The notes under the pieces were generated by a model. The model saw only the letters and a program-made list of their open reading frames with translations, ran no database searches and was not told the origin of the DNA. A program made the position numbers and the translations under genes. From contig JAAEOR010000184.1 of NCBI GenBank assembly GCA_024222895.1, positions 1 through 45,239 of the forward strand: 45,239 nt of DNA. The letters run 5' to 3'. Origin of the DNA: Hyphomicrobiales bacterium (GTDB lineage Bacteria > Pseudomonadota > Alphaproteobacteria > Rhizobiales > Kaistiaceae). Of the stretch, positions 16,832 to 24,341 are shown in pieces. How positions within the stretch are numbered: the stretch's first letter is position 1; every line of letters starts with the position of its first letter.

Positions 16832-17437
16832 ATGGCGACGATCCGGTCTTATATCTTCATCGATCAGCTCCAGCCGAAGACGATGTGCTATCTCGGCACC
16901 TTCATTCGCGGTTTTCTGCCGCGCACCAATATGGCGGCACTGGTGGTCGAGGTCGCGCCGGGTCTCGAGATCGAGAACATCACCGATATCGCCGTCAAGA
17001 ATGTCGATGTCAGGCCGGGGCTGCTGGTCGTCGAGCGTCAGTATGGCTATCTTGAGCTTCACGCCAATTCGACCTCGTCGGTCAAGGCGGCGGGCGAGGC
17101 GATCCTCGATCATCTTGGTGCCTCGCAGGCCGATGCCATGCGGCCCGAAGTGCTTGCATCGCGGATCGTCAAGCGGGTCGACAACTACCACGCGTTTCTC
17201 ATCAACCGGAACAAGGCGGGCTCGATGATGCTGCCCGGCGAGTCGTTGTTCGTGCTGGAAATGCAGCCCGCTTCCTATGCCATTTTGGCCGCCAACGAGG
17301 CGGAGAAAGCAGCCGATGTCAAAGTCGTCGACTATCGCATGATGGGCGCGACCGGCCGGGTCTATCTTTCCGGCGAGGAAAGCAGCATCCGCGCCGCGGC
17401 GTCGGCCGCCGAGCACGCACTCCAGTTGAGGCAATAG
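16832..17437 (+). CDS. BMC-T (tandem-domain trimeric) shell protein 1
   Basis: 201 residues, about twice the length of a single BMC domain, as expected for a pseudohexameric trimer in the shell facet. Two domain copies can be followed: the first around VVVERQYGYLELH, the second around LFVLEMQPASYAILAANEAEKAA to GRVYLSGEESSIRAAAS. It is clearly similar to the second BMC-T at 18664 (shared QYGxLELH, INRN/LNRN, MxLPxES, AANEAE, GRxxLSG). BMC-T proteins often carry the large gated pores that pass cofactors. It follows the ALDH by 8 bp. Confidence 0.9.
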   Translation: MATIRSYIFIDQLQPKTMCYLGTFIRGFLPRTNMAALVVEVAPGLEIENITDIAVKNVDVRPGLLVVERQYGYLELHANSTSSVKAAGEAILDHLGASQADAMRPEVLASRIVKRVDNYHAFLINRNKAGSMMLPGESLFVLEMQPASYAILAANEAEKAADVKVVDYRMMGATGRVYLSGEESSIRAAASAAEHALQLRQ

Positions 17438-17440
17438 ACC

Positions 17441-17950
17441 ATGGCGGCAGGCATCGATCGCGAAGCGCTTCGCGCCCTGGTTCGTCAGGCACTGAGGGAG
17501 TCACTACCCGCGACCGGCGATGCCGCTACTGCGGCCGGTGAGGGACTGGTCGGCGCGCTGCGTACCGCGCTCGCTCGAGGCACGCCGGCAAGTGTCACGG
17601 TGGCAGTTGGTTCCGGCAGTGATCTCGACCGGTTTGCCAAAGGCATCATTGACGCCTGTGGCGACGACGAGATCAAGGCGGCGATCCTCGCCGGCGATGT
17701 CCGCTTCGAGCTGGCGCAATCGGCGCCACCGGCATCCGCACCGGCCGCCAGGACGACAGCGAAAACACTGCCTGAAGCAAACAAGGCGGGTGCCTACGAA
17801 ATGGCGTCCGGCCTGCTCAACGAAGTCAAGGTCGTCGAAATTTCAAGAACCCATAGCAGGATCATGGTCGGGAAGGATGTGGTCCTGACTCCGCTGGCCC
17901 GCGACAAGGCGCGGGAGATCAGAATTGAACTCGTGAGGCAGAAGCCATGA
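17441..17950 (+). CDS. BMC-associated protein of unknown function with N-terminal targeting-like helix
   Basis: 169 residues; I do not recognise a named family with confidence. The N-terminus, IDREALRALVRQALRESL, has the hydrophobic periodicity of BMC encapsulation peptides, and is followed by an Ala/Gly-rich linker. A middle segment of alpha/beta character (about residues 35-85) is joined by an Ala/Pro linker to a C-terminal module (about 115-169) ending VVLTPLARDKAREIRIELVR. That ending resembles the TPxARDxARExGI motif seen in several BMC accessory proteins such as PduM. It lies between BMC-T and BMC-P and overlaps the BMC-P start by four bases. A lumen linker or structural role is a guess. 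Confidence 0.7.
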   Translation: MAAGIDREALRALVRQALRESLPATGDAATAAGEGLVGALRTALARGTPASVTVAVGSGSDLDRFAKGIIDACGDDEIKAAILAGDVRFELAQSAPPASAPAARTTAKTLPEANKAGAYEMASGLLNEVKVVEISRTHSRIMVGKDVVLTPLARDKAREIRIELVRQKP

Positions 17951-18234
17951 AAACCGGAACGGTGATCGGCAAGGTGTGGGCGACAAAGCGGCTCGACGAG
18001 TTGCCCGGCGGCGCGCTTCTCGAAGTCGCGCTGGAAGAGAATGATGGTCTTGGTGAGCATCTCGTCGCCTATGACCCGCTCGGAGCCGGCGATGGAGAAC
18101 GCGTCCTGGTCACCCAGGGGTCGGTGGCGCGCTCATGGTTCAAGGACGGCGCGGCGGTGGTCGACGCCCTGGTCATCGGCATCCTCGATGAACCGCGCAA
18201 GCCGACGGCGTCGGGCAGATCGAAGTCGAAGTAG
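17947..18234 (+). CDS. BMC-P (EutN/CcmL) pentameric vertex protein
   Basis: 95 residues of the EutN/CcmL family, which forms pentamers capping the vertices of the shell. The family start [20 protein letters not shown], the central [21 protein letters not shown] and the ending [11 protein letters not shown] are as expected. The tail after residue 84 is a short basic extension. Its ATG overlaps the stop of the preceding gene. Pentamers are needed to close a shell, so its presence supports a complete compartment. Confidence 0.92.
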   Translation: MKTGTVIGKVWATKRLDELPGGALLEVALEENDGLGEHLVAYDPLGAGDGERVLVTQGSVARSWFKDGAAVVDALVIGILDEPRKPTASGRSKSK

Positions 18235-18242
18235 AGCGTCCT

Positions 18243-18271
18243 GGGGAAAAGTGGCTTGCACCTTTTCGCCC
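18243..18271. repeat. Imperfect intergenic hairpin between BMC-P and BMC-H
   Basis: GGGGAAAAG (18243-18251) pairs imperfectly with CCTTTTCGCCC (18261-18271), with one bulge. The sequence resembles the small palindromic intergenic elements common in Rhizobiales genomes. It lies in the 77-bp gap ahead of the BMC-H gene and may process or stabilise the transcript, allowing BMC-H, usually the most abundant shell protein, to be made separately. Confidence 0.4.
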
Positions 18272-18311
18272 GGAAACAGCGAAGAAAACGATTCAGGCAA
18301 GGAGAATGATC

Positions 18312-18587
18312 ATGTCGAATGCAATCGGATTTGTAGAAACCAAGGGCTATGTCGCGGCATTCGCGGCGGCCGACGCGATGGTCAAGGCGGCCAATGTCAC
18401 GATCATCGGGCGCGAACAGGTCGGGGCCGGCCTCGTTTCGGTTCTGGTCCAGGGCGATGTCGGTGCTGTCAAGGCGGCGACCGAGGCGGGCGCCGAAGCG
18501 GCCGGCAATATCGGCCAGGTGGTTTCCGTCCATGTCATCCCGCGGCCGCATGCCGACGTCATCAAGCAGTTCGGCGTTCCCAAGTAG
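18312..18587 (+). CDS. BMC-H hexameric shell protein
   Basis: 91 residues, the single-domain BMC shell protein that tiles the facets as hexamers. [21 protein letters not shown] at the start and [11 protein letters not shown] at the end are family hallmarks. The start is the ATG at 18312, eight bases after AAGGAGA; an in-frame ATG at 18306 sits too close to that site. It is the only BMC-H of the locus, so it should form most of the facet area. Confidence 0.95.
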   Translation: MSNAIGFVETKGYVAAFAAADAMVKAANVTIIGREQVGAGLVSVLVQGDVGAVKAATEAGAEAAGNIGQVVSVHVIPRPHADVIKQFGVPK

Positions 18588-18663
18588 GCCTTCGGGTGCC
18601 GATCTTGCGCCATGACGGAGCCGCCAGGCGGGCGGTGTCCTGCTCCGGCCAGCGAGTGACCAG

Positions 18664-19293
18664 GTGAGCGAACTTCGCGTCTATCTCAAGATCGAGTCGC
18701 TGCGGCGGCAATTCGCTGCCTATATGGGCTCGCCGCTGCGCGGGCGCGGATATATCCCGCTGGAAGGCGCCCACTCGCTGATCATCGAGATCGCGCCGGC
18801 GCTGGCCATTCACCGGGTGATCGATCTGGCGTTGAAGTCGGTGCCGAACGTCGAACCGGGCATACTTTATGTCGAGCGGCAATACGGCATTCTCGAACTG
18901 CATTCGCAGGAGATGGCCGATCTTGATGCGGCCGGCAAGGCGATACTCGACGGCATTGGCGCCAAGGCTGCCGATCAGCTTCGGCCGCAGGTGCTGTACA
19001 CCGATATCGTCGATTCGGTCACCGACCAGCACGCGGTGATCCTCAACCGCAATCGCGATGCGTCGATGATCCTGCCGGATGAAAGTCTGCTGCTGGTCGA
19101 GATGCGGCCGGCGCTGTTCGCCGCGGTCGCCGCCAATGAGGCGGAACGGGTGGCGCCCGGCCTGACCCTGGTCGACTGCCAGATGATCGGCGCTTCAGGG
19201 CGTATCTTTCTTTCCGGCAAGACGGAAGACGCTGAACAGGCCCGCGACCACATTCTCACAACCCTCGAGGCGATCGTGGGGCGCGAGACATAG
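18664..19293 (+). CDS. BMC-T shell protein 2
   Basis: 209 residues from a GTG, similar along its length to the BMC-T at 16832. Conserved blocks: IEIAPALAIHRVIDLALK, YVERQYGILELH, LLLVEMRPALFAAVAANEAER, QMIGASGRIFLSG. Having two distinct BMC-T proteins plus one BMC-P and one BMC-H is the minimal four-protein shell inventory reported for the mycobacterial RMM compartment. It is the last gene of the shell operon and converges with the kinase gene. Confidence 0.9.
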   Translation: MSELRVYLKIESLRRQFAAYMGSPLRGRGYIPLEGAHSLIIEIAPALAIHRVIDLALKSVPNVEPGILYVERQYGILELHSQEMADLDAAGKAILDGIGAKAADQLRPQVLYTDIVDSVTDQHAVILNRNRDASMILPDESLLLVEMRPALFAAVAANEAERVAPGLTLVDCQMIGASGRIFLSGKTEDAEQARDHILTTLEAIVGRET

Positions 19294-19297
19294 GCTC

Positions 19298-19317
19298 ATA
19301 CCAAGGGTCGTTGGTAT
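19298..19317. terminator. Inverted repeat between convergent shell and kinase operons
   Basis: ATACCAA (19298-19304) pairs perfectly with TTGGTAT (19311-19317) around a 6-base loop. It lies 4 bp after the BMC-T stop and touches the kinase stop codon on the other strand, so it could end transcription from both sides. There is no strong T-run. Confidence 0.45.
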
Positions 19318-20333
19318 CAACCGTATTTGCGCAGATAGTCCTGGCACAGTGGCACGGTTGACGCCGTGTAGGAGACGCCCATTGACCGGGCGAGGTCGGT
19401 CTCCGAATGGGAGCCGATCCAGGCAACCAGCAGCATCCGCCGCAGCATGACGAAGGTCGGAATTTCCGCTTCGTCCTCGGCTGGCAGGTCGCGGACGCCG
19501 CGATAGCCGGCGACCCAGCGCGCCATCAGTTCGGGCACGTGCGGCTCGTGTTCGAAAAAGGAGACGGTGGTGGCGGCGTCGTAGAGGTGCCACGAGAAGC
19601 CGCAATCGTCGAAGTCGAGCACTTTCACGATATCGTCGTCGATGAGCAGATTGGCCAGCCGCATGTCGCAATGGATCAGGCCAAAGCGGTCAGCGGACTT
19701 TCCGAACCGCTCCAGCCGCCGGCCGATCAGCGCGACCGTCTCCGCGAACAGCGCAATCTTGTCCGCATCGAGCCCCATCCCGTCGCGCCATGAGCCCCAA
19801 TGGGGCGACGCGCCGAGGCTGGTTTCGAAGTCCCAGGTCAGGCGCTCGAAATCCGCCGACCGGGGCCAGCCCTGGGCATGGTCGTGCATCCGCGCCGTCA
19901 CCTCGCCGAGCATGCGGAACCTGTCGAAGAGATGATCGGTTTCCGACGGCTCTTCGCCATTTTCCCATTCGAACAGCACGACATTGCGCGGTCGCGCCAT
20001 GGCGGGATGGCCGACAGCCTGAATCAGCTCGCCATCGCGACCGGCGACCGGGACTGGCGTAACGACGACATCGTCGGTTCGCAGCGCCCGCAACCAGGCG
20101 AGTTCGGAAGCAATAGCGGTGGTCGAATGGTAGCCTTCACGATGGACCCGCATCGCCCAGCGCCGCCGCGACGCGGCGTCGTCGACCCGATAGGTGGCGT
20201 TCTCGGACAGATTGATCAGTTGGGGCGCCGCTGCGGATTCGATGCCGTAGCTTGCCAGGGCGGTGGTCGCCAGCTCCGCAAGACACTTCAACTGGTCTTC
20301 ATGGGGAAGATCGTCGAAACCGGTCACGACCAT
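19317..20333 (-). CDS. APH/choline-kinase-family kinase (probable amino-alcohol kinase)
   Basis: 338 residues of the aminoglycoside phosphotransferase/choline kinase fold. The catalytic loop HCDMRLANLLID (Asp base, Asn metal ligand) and the metal-binding LDFDDCG are intact. The start is the ATG at 20333, seven bases after the PLP-enzyme stop; an upstream in-frame start would overlap that gene. In the RMM scheme such a kinase phosphorylates 1-amino-2-propanol (or ethanolamine) so that the adjacent class-III PLP enzyme can remove phosphate and ammonia together. The tight two-gene unit strongly supports that pairing, though the precise amino alcohol is inferred. Confidence 0.85.
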   Translation of the reverse strand: MVVTGFDDLPHEDQLKCLAELATTALASYGIESAAAPQLINLSENATYRVDDAASRRRWAMRVHREGYHSTTAIASELAWLRALRTDDVVVTPVPVAGRDGELIQAVGHPAMARPRNVVLFEWENGEEPSETDHLFDRFRMLGEVTARMHDHAQGWPRSADFERLTWDFETSLGASPHWGSWRDGMGLDADKIALFAETVALIGRRLERFGKSADRFGLIHCDMRLANLLIDDDIVKVLDFDDCGFSWHLYDAATTVSFFEHEPHVPELMARWVAGYRGVRDLPAEDEAEIPTFVMLRRMLLVAWIGSHSETDLARSMGVSYTASTVPLCQDYLRKYG

Positions 20334-20340
20334 GCCGAAA

Positions 20341-21630
20341 CTAGGCGGCTTCGCGGCGACCGGCGGCGGGCCGCCGCGCTGGCCCGAACAACGCGGCACG
20401 CGCCTGGGCGACGGCCGTATCGAGGCGGTTCAGAACCTCGTCGCAGAGCTGCTGGTCGAGTAGTAGTCCCGGCTTGAACTGGAGTGCGCGTGGATCGAGC
20501 GCCGAATAGATCGCCCAGACGCCATTTTCGTAGCAGGTGCGCATGACCTCGACGGCGCCTTCGGGATGATCGAATTCCAGCCCGAGGATCAGTCCTCGCT
20601 GCCGGATGCCGACGAAGAAATCCGGGTAGTGAGCCTGGATCCCATTCAGTCCCTGCCGGAGATAGTGGGCGATGTAGCGGCACTGCGAGCGCGTTTCGGA
20701 GCGTGAGACGATCTCCATCACCTTATGTGCGGCGATACAGCCGAGTTCGGCACCGCCAAAGCTCGACATGTGGCCCCAGCCGTCCTCGGTGAGCCACGCG
20801 GCAGACTGCTCGTTGGCGACGACCACGGCGATTGGATAGATGCCGCCGGATATCCCTTTGCCCGTGACGAGCATGTCGGGAACGACGCCATAGGTGTCGA
20901 CGCACCACATCTCGCAGGAGCGCATGAGGCCGGTCTGTACTTCGTCGGCAATGTAGAGCGTGCCGGCCTTTTCGCACATCTCCTTGATCGCCTTGTTGTA
21001 TCCCGGGATCGGCATTGGAAAGCCGTAGGTGGCAGGAATCGACTCGATGATGACGCAGGCGGCGTCACCCTTCTTGATCTCGGCTTCCATGGCGTCGAGA
21101 TCGTTGAAAGGCACCTTGGTGACTTCGTCTTCGGTCGCTTCCGACAGAAACAGTTTTGAAAAGCGCTCGTCGCCGACCTTGACCGCAAGGCCGGTATGGC
21201 CGTGATAGCAGCGCTCGAGGCAGATGATCCGCCGGCGCTGGGTGGCGTGGCGAGCGCTCTTCAGCGCGATGTCGATCGCTTCGCCGCCGCCGGAGGCGAA
21301 CATCGAATATTGCAGCCCTTCGGGCGTGTGTTCAGCCAGCATTTCGGCGAGTTTGGTGCGCATCAGGGCAGGGAAGTGGTGGTTGCCGATGTCGAAATGC
21401 TCCATCCCCTGTCTGACAGCGGCGATAACTTCCGGGTTGCGGTGACCGAGGCTGTAAGTGCCGCCATTGAGGTGGAGGTCGATCAGCCGACGCCCATCCA
21501 TGTCGTACAGATAGTAGGCCTCGCGCCGGTCGATGACGAGGTCCACTCCGATCCGCTGCCACTCCAGGGTCTTGCCCGGATTCCAGTACTGGATCGTCTT
21601 GGCGATGAAGTCGTCTTTGGCCTTGCTCAC
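20341..21630 (-). CDS. Class-III PLP enzyme, probable amino-alcohol-phosphate phospho-lyase
   Basis: 429 residues of the class-III aminotransferase fold. The PLP lysine is in VTGKGISGGIYP, the PLP-contacting Asp in LYIADEVQTG, and FASGGGEAIDIALKSAR and CYHGHTG are conserved phosphate/PLP-binding segments. Members paired with an APH-type kinase act as phospho-lyases (EC 4.2.3.2 type): O-phospho-ethanolamine or 1-aminopropan-2-ol O-phosphate to aldehyde, ammonia and phosphate. A true aminotransferase cannot be excluded by eye. First gene of the operon with the kinase; a tandem TGTCAA operator precedes it. The C-terminal tail is Ala/Arg-rich (ARRPAAGRREAA), with no obvious encapsulation helix. 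Confidence 0.85.
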   Translation of the reverse strand: MSKAKDDFIAKTIQYWNPGKTLEWQRIGVDLVIDRREAYYLYDMDGRRLIDLHLNGGTYSLGHRNPEVIAAVRQGMEHFDIGNHHFPALMRTKLAEMLAEHTPEGLQYSMFASGGGEAIDIALKSARHATQRRRIICLERCYHGHTGLAVKVGDERFSKLFLSEATEDEVTKVPFNDLDAMEAEIKKGDAACVIIESIPATYGFPMPIPGYNKAIKEMCEKAGTLYIADEVQTGLMRSCEMWCVDTYGVVPDMLVTGKGISGGIYPIAVVVANEQSAAWLTEDGWGHMSSFGGAELGCIAAHKVMEIVSRSETRSQCRYIAHYLRQGLNGIQAHYPDFFVGIRQRGLILGLEFDHPEGAVEVMRTCYENGVWAIYSALDPRALQFKPGLLLDQQLCDEVLNRLDTAVAQARAALFGPARRPAAGRREAA

Positions 21631-21689
21631 GCCGCCGCCTTTTTTTCTTGCAGCCGCCCGGTTGCGGCCGGGTTCACGCTCGATCTCGG

Positions 21690-21744
21690 TAGACTAGGCC
21701 GCTACCGGTCCCGCGACTTGACACAAACGTGTGAGGAATTGACA
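21690..21744 (-). promoter_or_regulatory. Tandem TGTCAA operator and promoter of PLP-enzyme/kinase operon
   Basis: On the minus strand TGTCAAT (21744-21738) and TGTCAAG (21723-21717) are 21 bp apart, followed by GCCTAGTCTA (21699-21690), whose TAGTCT begins 26 bp after the G of the proximal GTCAAG. This duplicates the layout at 15121-15176, including ten identical bases around the -10. The predicted leader to the PLP-enzyme ATG at 21630 is about 54 bases, close to the 52 of the ALDH operon. Read on plus, the same repeats look like TTGACA -35 boxes for the SDR gene, but no -10 lies 16-18 bp downstream of either. Confidence 0.65.
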
Positions 21745-21787
21745 CCTGAATTCGGGAGCGTCCAACTGGGGCGACAGGGGTAGAGCG

Positions 21788-22549
21788 ATGATTCTTGAGG
21801 GACGAGTTGCGATCGTTACGGGCGCCGGGTCGGGAATAGGGCAGGCCGGCGCCAGATTGATGGCCCGAACGGGCGCCGCGATTGTGGTCGCCGATCGCGA
21901 CCGGGAGGCCGGGCAGGCAACCGCGCGATTGATTGAAGAAGCCGGCGGGCGCGCCCAGGCTGTCGCGACCGACGTCGGTGACGACATGGCGCAGGATCAT
22001 CTGGTGAAGTCGACCCTCGACGCCTTCGGGCGAATCGATGTGCTGCACAGCCACGCGGGCGTTCAGGTCGAGGGCACCCTCGAACAGGTAGATCCCGACG
22101 GCATGGATGCGTCGTGGCGTATCAATGTCCGCGCGCATTTCGGGCTTGCCCGCCTGGTGATGCCGCACATGCGGCGCCAGGGAAAAGGCTCGATCATCGT
22201 AACCTCATCCAATTCGGGCATTCTCTACGACCACGAAATGATCGCCTATGCCACGTCCAAGCATGCGGCAGTGGCCATGGTGAAACAGATCGCCATCGAC
22301 TACGGCCAGCATGGCGTGCGTGTGAATGCGCTCTGCCCGGGCTGGGTGGACACGCCGTTCAACGACGCATTTACCCGCCAGATGGGCGGGCGCGAGGCCC
22401 TGCAGCGCTATGTCGACGAGAAGATACCCATGCGCCGTTTCGCCTCGGTGGACGAGATCGCCGACGCGATCCTGTTCCTTGCCTCCGACCGCTCCTCCTT
22501 CATGACCGGCCAGGCGATGGTGATCGATGGCGGTGAATGCATCGCCTAG
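21788..22549 (+). CDS. Short-chain dehydrogenase/reductase 2
   Basis: 253-residue classical SDR: TGAGSGIGQAGA nucleotide-binding motif, catalytic Ser in IIVTSSNSGIL, YxxxK in YATSKHAAV, and a C-terminal GQAMVIDGGE. One departure from the norm is HSHAG in place of the NNAG motif. It is divergent from the PLP-enzyme operon and shares its regulatory gap, so it belongs to the same regulon. It could act on the amino alcohol or on an aldehyde/alcohol pair; nothing in the sequence decides. Confidence 0.85.
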   Translation: MILEGRVAIVTGAGSGIGQAGARLMARTGAAIVVADRDREAGQATARLIEEAGGRAQAVATDVGDDMAQDHLVKSTLDAFGRIDVLHSHAGVQVEGTLEQVDPDGMDASWRINVRAHFGLARLVMPHMRRQGKGSIIVTSSNSGILYDHEMIAYATSKHAAVAMVKQIAIDYGQHGVRVNALCPGWVDTPFNDAFTRQMGGREALQRYVDEKIPMRRFASVDEIADAILFLASDRSSFMTGQAMVIDGGECIA

Positions 22550-22562
22550 GCAGGATTGCGAA

Positions 22563-23264
22563 ATGCGCGTCTTCGTGATCGAGAATTATCCGCATACGCC
22601 GCTTGGCCAGGTCGAAACCGCCCTTCGCGAGGCCGGTGCCGGCCTCAGCCACTGGCGGGCTTTTGCCAACGAGGACCTTCCGGAGGACGCCGAGTGCTTC
22701 GACGCGCTGGTGGTGCTTGGCGGTGGCCAGAATGCGCTCGACGACCAGTTGAGCCCATGGCTGCCGGCCGTCACGAGACTGGCCCGCCGCTACGGCGACA
22801 TGGACAAGGCGGTTCTCGGCATCTGTCTCGGTGCACAGCTTGTCGCGCGCGGCTATGGCGCCAACAACATCCTCGGTCGACCGGTCGAGTTTGGCTGGTA
22901 TGAAGTTCGGCCGACCGAAGCTGGCCGAAGCGACGCGGTGATTGCGCCGTTGGACGGCGGCGCGCCGATCTTTCACTGGCATGCCGATACGTTTTCGCTG
23001 CCGCCCGGCGCCGTCCACTTGGCGGTGAGCGATCAGACCGCGATCCAGGCGTTTCGTATCGGCCGGGCAGTCTACGGGATCCAGTTCCACCTTGAGGCCG
23101 ACGAGCGGGTGGTCGAGGATTGGAACCATCACTTTGCCGATGAGATAAGCGAACTCGCGCCAGACTGGCTTGGCAACTACTCCGACGAGGCGGCCCGAAA
23201 TGCCGGTACGGCTTCTTCGGTGGGCTTGGCCGTAGCCCGTGCCTGGGTCGATTTGATCCGCTGA
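22563..23264 (+). CDS. Class-I glutamine amidotransferase-like protein
   Basis: 233 residues with the class-I GATase triad: Cys in LGICLGAQLVARGYG, His and Glu in GIQFHLEADE. There is no synthetase domain, so it is either a partner subunit or a stand-alone gamma-glutamyl hydrolase (PuuD is such a case in putrescine breakdown). The start is the ATG at 22563, after AGGCAGG; it follows the SDR by 13 bp. Release of a gamma-glutamylated amine would fit an amine-catabolic locus, but this is inference. Its last 80 bases are part of a 107-bp segment repeated at 24342. Confidence 0.82.
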   Translation: MRVFVIENYPHTPLGQVETALREAGAGLSHWRAFANEDLPEDAECFDALVVLGGGQNALDDQLSPWLPAVTRLARRYGDMDKAVLGICLGAQLVARGYGANNILGRPVEFGWYEVRPTEAGRSDAVIAPLDGGAPIFHWHADTFSLPPGAVHLAVSDQTAIQAFRIGRAVYGIQFHLEADERVVEDWNHHFADEISELAPDWLGNYSDEAARNAGTASSVGLAVARAWVDLIR

Positions 23265-23291
23265 GCCGAAGTTTGAGCATCGGTCCCCAAG
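23185..23291 (+). repeat. 107-bp direct repeat, left copy
   Basis: Matches 24342-24448 base for base except two substitutions (c/a and t/c). This copy contains the true 3' end of the amidotransferase gene plus 27 bp downstream, so the gene remains intact. The insert between the copies is 1050 bp. Confidence 0.92.
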
Positions 23292-23574
23292 TTCGCCGCC
23301 ATCGTGGATGAGGCCGAGCACGATGTGCTGGCCTATATGACCTTTCCCAGGGAGCATCGCGCCAAGTTGCATAGCATCAATCCGATCGAACGGATCGACG
23401 GCGAGATCAAGCGCCGGACCAACGTTGTCGGGATCTTTCCCAACGATGACGCCATCCTTCGCCTGGTTGGGCGCGATCCTTCTGGAACAGAACGACGAAT
23501 GGGCCGTTCAGCGAGCACGCTACATGACACTGGAAACCACCACGCCATTGATCAGGCACGGGAATAGACCTTAA
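23292..23574 (+). pseudogene. IS256-family transposase C-terminal remnant, frameshifted
   Basis: Begins immediately at the end of the 107-bp repeat. The frame FAAIVDEAEHDVLAYMTFP, then EHRAKLHSINPIERIDGEIKRR and TNVVGIFPNDDAILRLVG is the conserved C-terminal part of IS256/Mutator-type transposases. At about 23470 an extra G in TTGGGCGC shifts the frame; the continuation (AILLEQNDEWAVQRARYMTLE) resumes in another frame and stops at 23574. The N-terminal three quarters are absent. Traces of the element's end may continue to about 23610 (GTCCAACAATCCGGGACCACC). Confidence 0.85.
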
Positions 23575-23721
23575 CTCCGCCGCCAAGCTGTCCAACAATC
23601 CGGGACCACCTTATTCCCTCATTCAGCGTCTAACATTTCGGTTGGAGGCTGATGGAGCAATGACGCCCTGACCACACCCTATCGTTTGAGTGGGTGGTTC
23701 GTTGAAAAGGAGTCAAGGAAA

Positions 23722-24321
23722 TTGAAAGCGACGCAAAATAAAGTGTTTGTTTTTGCAATTGCCATTCTGGCAGTTGTGGTGTGGGCGGTTGGTGCTCAAG
23801 GGGAAAACCTTAAGGACGCAGACCATAGTGAAAGTCATTGGGGGCTATCCCATAAAGAAATTGCGAGGGCGTTGGTGGAAATCGAAATCGAGAACTACAA
23901 AGACAAAGGCGAGTTAGAACCTTACAGGGAACACCATCACGGCATCCACTTTCATCCTGATACAAATGAAATGCACTATGTATACATCGTATCCGCAACA
24001 GGCCACGTCGTACATCATCGCAGCGCACATAGAGTTGGCAAAATATCCGACCTACTCTTAAAGCAATTCGGAGGCCTTGCGGGGCTGCAGGAGTTTGCGG
24101 CAGAAGAGGGAAACGAACGGTGGTATTACTATTATTGGGAGAATCCCAATAATAACTACAAAATCGAAAAGAAAACTTCCTTGTTAATAGTGTATGACGG
24201 ACTACTATTCGGCTCTGGATATTATGAAGAGCCGGATGTGAATCTTGAATGCATTGATGGGGATATACACCTAGAAGACGGAACGGTATTTAAACACGGG
24301 TGTGAAAGTCTCGATCAATAA
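23722..24321 (+). CDS. Secreted single-Cache-domain protein, AT-rich
   Basis: 199 residues from a TTG at 23722 that sits nine bases after AAGGAG (a TTG at 23686 has no such site). The N-terminus KATQNKVFVFAIAILAVVVW is a signal peptide or anchor. The C-terminal half resembles a small-molecule-binding Cache domain, with WENPNNNYKIEKKTSLLIV then YDGLLFGSGYYEEP, close to the NPxTGKIEKKxSYV...GLLIGSGxY pattern of that family. A His-rich patch (EHHHGIHFHPD) follows the first helix and might bind metal. There is no signalling output domain. Base composition is far more AT-rich than the surroundings and it sits inside the duplicated-end insert, both signs of transfer. Confidence 0.7.
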   Translation: MKATQNKVFVFAIAILAVVVWAVGAQGENLKDADHSESHWGLSHKEIARALVEIEIENYKDKGELEPYREHHHGIHFHPDTNEMHYVYIVSATGHVVHHRSAHRVGKISDLLLKQFGGLAGLQEFAAEEGNERWYYYYWENPNNNYKIEKKTSLLIVYDGLLFGSGYYEEPDVNLECIDGDIHLEDGTVFKHGCESLDQ

Positions 24322-24341
24322 ACATCTCAGCTTTCAAAAAA

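Noticed and set aside
21718-21744. Two TTGACA boxes read as ordinary -35 elements for the SDR gene
   Set aside because: Neither has a -10 hexamer at 16-18 bp, and the same paired motif at the same 21-bp spacing occurs in the opposite gene orientation at 15121, so an operator explains it better.
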